The notes beneath the pieces were generated by a model. That model ran no database searches, was not told the origin of the DNA, and was given only the letters and a program-made list of their open reading frames with translations. A stretch of DNA of 6,055 nucleotides, from the NCBI GenBank assembly GCA_007123015.1, contig SKSL01000141.1:1-6055 (forward strand), given 5' to 3'. Below, in pieces: positions 4,681 to 6,055 of this stretch. The position numbers and the translations under genes were made by a program. This DNA is from Natronohydrobacter sp. (GTDB taxonomy: Bacteria; Pseudomonadota; Alphaproteobacteria; Rhodobacterales; Rhodobacteraceae). Within the stretch, counting starts at the first letter, position 1, and the number at the start of each line of letters is the position of its first letter.

Positions 4681-5403
4681 TTACAGCCCTCGGGCGCGCT
4701 GTCCAGCCCAAAGCCCACGCCCCAAGGCCGCCATGACCAGCGCAAGGGCGATCAGCACCGTCACGGGCACAAGCAGGGATTTGTCCAGATTGGCCACCAG
4801 CACGCCGACCAGGGCCCAGAGCAGCGCTGCGCCGTATTCCAGCATCTGGGGGCGCAACCAGAGCACGACAAGCGCCACGGCCACAGCCAGACTGAGGGCC
4901 ACAACTGCCGCGATTTCCGCAGAAAACAGCCCATAGCCACCCAGTGCGATCCCCAGGGACACATGCGCCGCCGCTGTCAGCCAGCCGGCATAGAGCGCGA
5001 CAGGGGCTTGCAACAGCCAGCGATCCTGTTCTGGCAGCCGCAAAAGCGCCCAGAGCGCAGTTGCCAGCATCCAGAAGATCAGCCCTGTGGCTTCGAGCGG
5101 AGCAGTGCCCGCCACCCAGAGCCATGCGGCCCCAGGCCCAAGGCTCAGGATAAGCGGCAGTTGTACCGGGCGCCATGCCGGATCGTCACGACGACGGGTG
5201 ATCCCGACCACAGACATGACGGCCAGCCACAGATAGATCACCCCCCAGATGCCAAAGGCATAGCCCGCAGGCTGCACAGGCGGGTTGTCCTGCGGCACAG
5301 GGAACCTGTCCGGATCAAAACCGACAAACGGGTCGGTCAGATAGGGCGAAAGCAGAAAGGCTAAAGTTGCCGCGAAGGTCAGGTAGGGCAGATACCGGGT
5401 CAT
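4681..5403 (-). CDS. TspO/MBR-like multi-pass membrane protein
   Basis: A 240-residue, strongly hydrophobic protein with about seven or eight predicted membrane segments: near 5-22, 47-68, 82-99, 103-122, 129-148, 150-181, 188-205 and 209-228. It resembles the longer proteins usually named tryptophan-rich sensory protein or TspO/MBR-related. The best signature is PAGYAFGIWGVIYLWLA (45-61), which corresponds to the P-x-G/W-x-F-x-x-W-x-x-L-Y stretch of TspO, together with several Trp in the following helices. Classical TspO has five helices and about 160 residues, so this is an expanded relative. Binding of porphyrin or tetrapyrrole ligands, known for TspO, cannot be assumed. ATG 5403 is chosen because the membrane part begins there and a weak GGGA lies five bases upstream; an earlier in-frame ATG falls inside the gltA terminator. 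It probably leads a unit with mazG and the DUF1638 gene. No clear promoter seen. Confidence 0.75.
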   Translation of the reverse strand: MTRYLPYLTFAATLAFLLSPYLTDPFVGFDPDRFPVPQDNPPVQPAGYAFGIWGVIYLWLAVMSVVGITRRRDDPAWRPVQLPLILSLGPGAAWLWVAGTAPLEATGLIFWMLATALWALLRLPEQDRWLLQAPVALYAGWLTAAAHVSLGIALGGYGLFSAEIAAVVALSLAVAVALVVLWLRPQMLEYGAALLWALVGVLVANLDKSLLVPVTVLIALALVMAALGRGLWAGQRARGL

Positions 5404-5450
5404 GTCGGTCCCATCTGTGGAAGGGTCGTCTTGATACTGACATGGGCTGC

Positions 5451-5476
5451 AAAACGCCGTCCCCAAGGGGACGGCG
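5451..5476 (-). terminator. Rho-independent terminator of gltA
   Basis: On the - strand CGCCGTCCCC-TT-GGGGACGGCG is followed by TTTT (5451-5454). The stem is ten GC-rich base pairs on paper, with the innermost pair probably opened to give a four-base loop. It starts 27 bases past the gltA stop and ends 47 bases before the TspO-like start, so it separates the two transcripts unless read through. Confidence 0.9.
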
Positions 5477-5503
5477 CAATATTGTGACCGGCATGCAACA
5501 GGA

Positions 5504-6055
5504 TCAGCGGGTCTCGATTTCCAGATAATCGCGGCGCGGTGCGCCCGTGTAGCGCTGGCGCGGGCGGCCGATCTTCTGTTCCGGATCGCCGATCATCTCT
5601 TTCCACTGCGAAATCCAGCCGACAGTACGTGACAGGGCGAAGATCGGCGTGAACATCGCGGTGGGGAAGCCCATCGCTTCCAGAATAATGCCCGAGTAGA
5701 AATCGACATTCGGGTAGAGCTTTTTCTCGACGAAATACTCGTCTTCCAGCGCGATGCGCTCCAGTTCCTTGGCGATCTTGAGCGTCTCGTTATCTTCGAC
5801 GCCCAAAAGCCCCAGCACTTCATCTGCGGATTGCTTCATCACCTTGGCGCGCGGGTCGAAATTCTTGTAGACCCGATGCCCGAAGCCCATCAGCTTGAAA
5901 GGGTCGTTCTTGTCCTTGGCGCGTGCGATATATTCGGGGATGCGATCCACCGAACCGATTTCGCGCAGCATTTCCAGACAGGCCTGATTCGCGCCGCCAT
6001 GCGCCGGACCCCAGAGGCACGCGATCCCGGCGGCGATACAGGCGAACGGGTTCGC
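5504..6055 (-). CDS. gltA: Citrate synthase, C-terminal part
   Basis: GltA condenses acetyl-CoA with oxaloacetate to citrate, the entry step of the TCA cycle. The last 183 codons are visible and the 5' end lies beyond 6055. The fragment holds the catalytic triad region of the type II (E. coli-like) enzyme: His in WGPAHGGAN (fragment residue 19, equivalent to E. coli His264), His in GFGHRVYKNFDPRA (residue 60, equivalent to His305, at the same 41-residue spacing), and Asp in NVDFYSG (residue 118, equivalent to Asp362). The C-terminal motif IGRPRQRYTG and the end DYLEIETR are typical of alphaproteobacterial GltA. The stop is TGA at 5504-5506, followed by a strong terminator. Nothing indicates a frameshift or missing residue. 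Distinguished from methylcitrate synthase by overall likeness only, but the GltA assignment is strong. Confidence 0.97.
   Translation of the reverse strand, partial: ANPFACIAAGIACLWGPAHGGANQACLEMLREIGSVDRIPEYIARAKDKNDPFKLMGFGHRVYKNFDPRAKVMKQSADEVLGLLGVEDNETLKIAKELERIALEDEYFVEKKLYPNVDFYSGIILEAMGFPTAMFTPIFALSRTVGWISQWKEMIGDPEQKIGRPRQRYTGAPRRDYLEIETR

Noticed and set aside
3679..5364. 561-codon + strand frame opposite the DUF1638, mazG and TspO-like genes
   Set aside because: It spans three well-supported - strand genes and encodes low-complexity His/Arg/Gln-rich sequence. It is a codon-bias shadow, not a gene.
5404..5466. Longer start for the TspO-like gene (ATG 5466)
   Set aside because: The ATG lies inside the gltA terminator stem, and the added 21 residues do not resemble a membrane segment.

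Overview
This 6,055-base window looks like ordinary chromosome from a high-GC alphaproteobacterium, most likely a Rhodobacteraceae-type organism. The evidence is the GC-rich codon use, the close packing of housekeeping genes, and the character of the DapF, MtaB, MazG and citrate synthase sequences. This is inference from the sequence alone. I found no phage, transposase, CRISPR array, toxin-antitoxin or defence gene.

Layout, left to right. (1) The last 56 codons of a GH1 beta-glucosidase on the + strand (to 173). (2) About 530 bases without a convincing gene, holding a symmetric hairpin that resembles an interspersed palindrome (450-476). (3) A complete tRNA-Lys(UUU) unit on the - strand, with a sigma-70-like promoter (826-855), a short leader with a small hairpin, the tRNA with encoded CCA (783-708), and a GNRA-loop terminator (675-658). 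(4) A shared upstream region rich in small inverted repeats. From it dapF (diaminopimelate epimerase) and mtaB (tRNA methylthiotransferase) run on the + strand, with a 4-base start/stop overlap. (5) A convergent junction of about 55 bases with a perfect 13-bp hairpin (3137-3165). (6) A - strand block, read right to left: a multi-pass membrane protein resembling the TspO/MBR (tryptophan-rich sensory) family, mazG (NTP pyrophosphohydrolase), and a DUF1638 protein. mazG and the DUF1638 gene overlap by 14 bases. (7) The 3' part of gltA (citrate synthase) on the - strand, closed by a strong Rho-independent terminator (5451-5476).

The genes share only loose themes. The tRNA-Lys gene sits next to dapF, which makes the direct precursor of lysine and of the peptidoglycan cross-link. 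MtaB modifies a subset of tRNAs at A37, and MazG removes non-canonical nucleotides. The least understood items are the DUF1638 protein, the large TspO-like protein and the palindrome-rich tRNA-Lys/dapF intergenic region. I did not see a clearly new biological system. The best leads are the palindrome placed exactly between the -35 and -10 of the tRNA-Lys promoter, the conserved mazG-DUF1638 overlap, and the two long hairpins.
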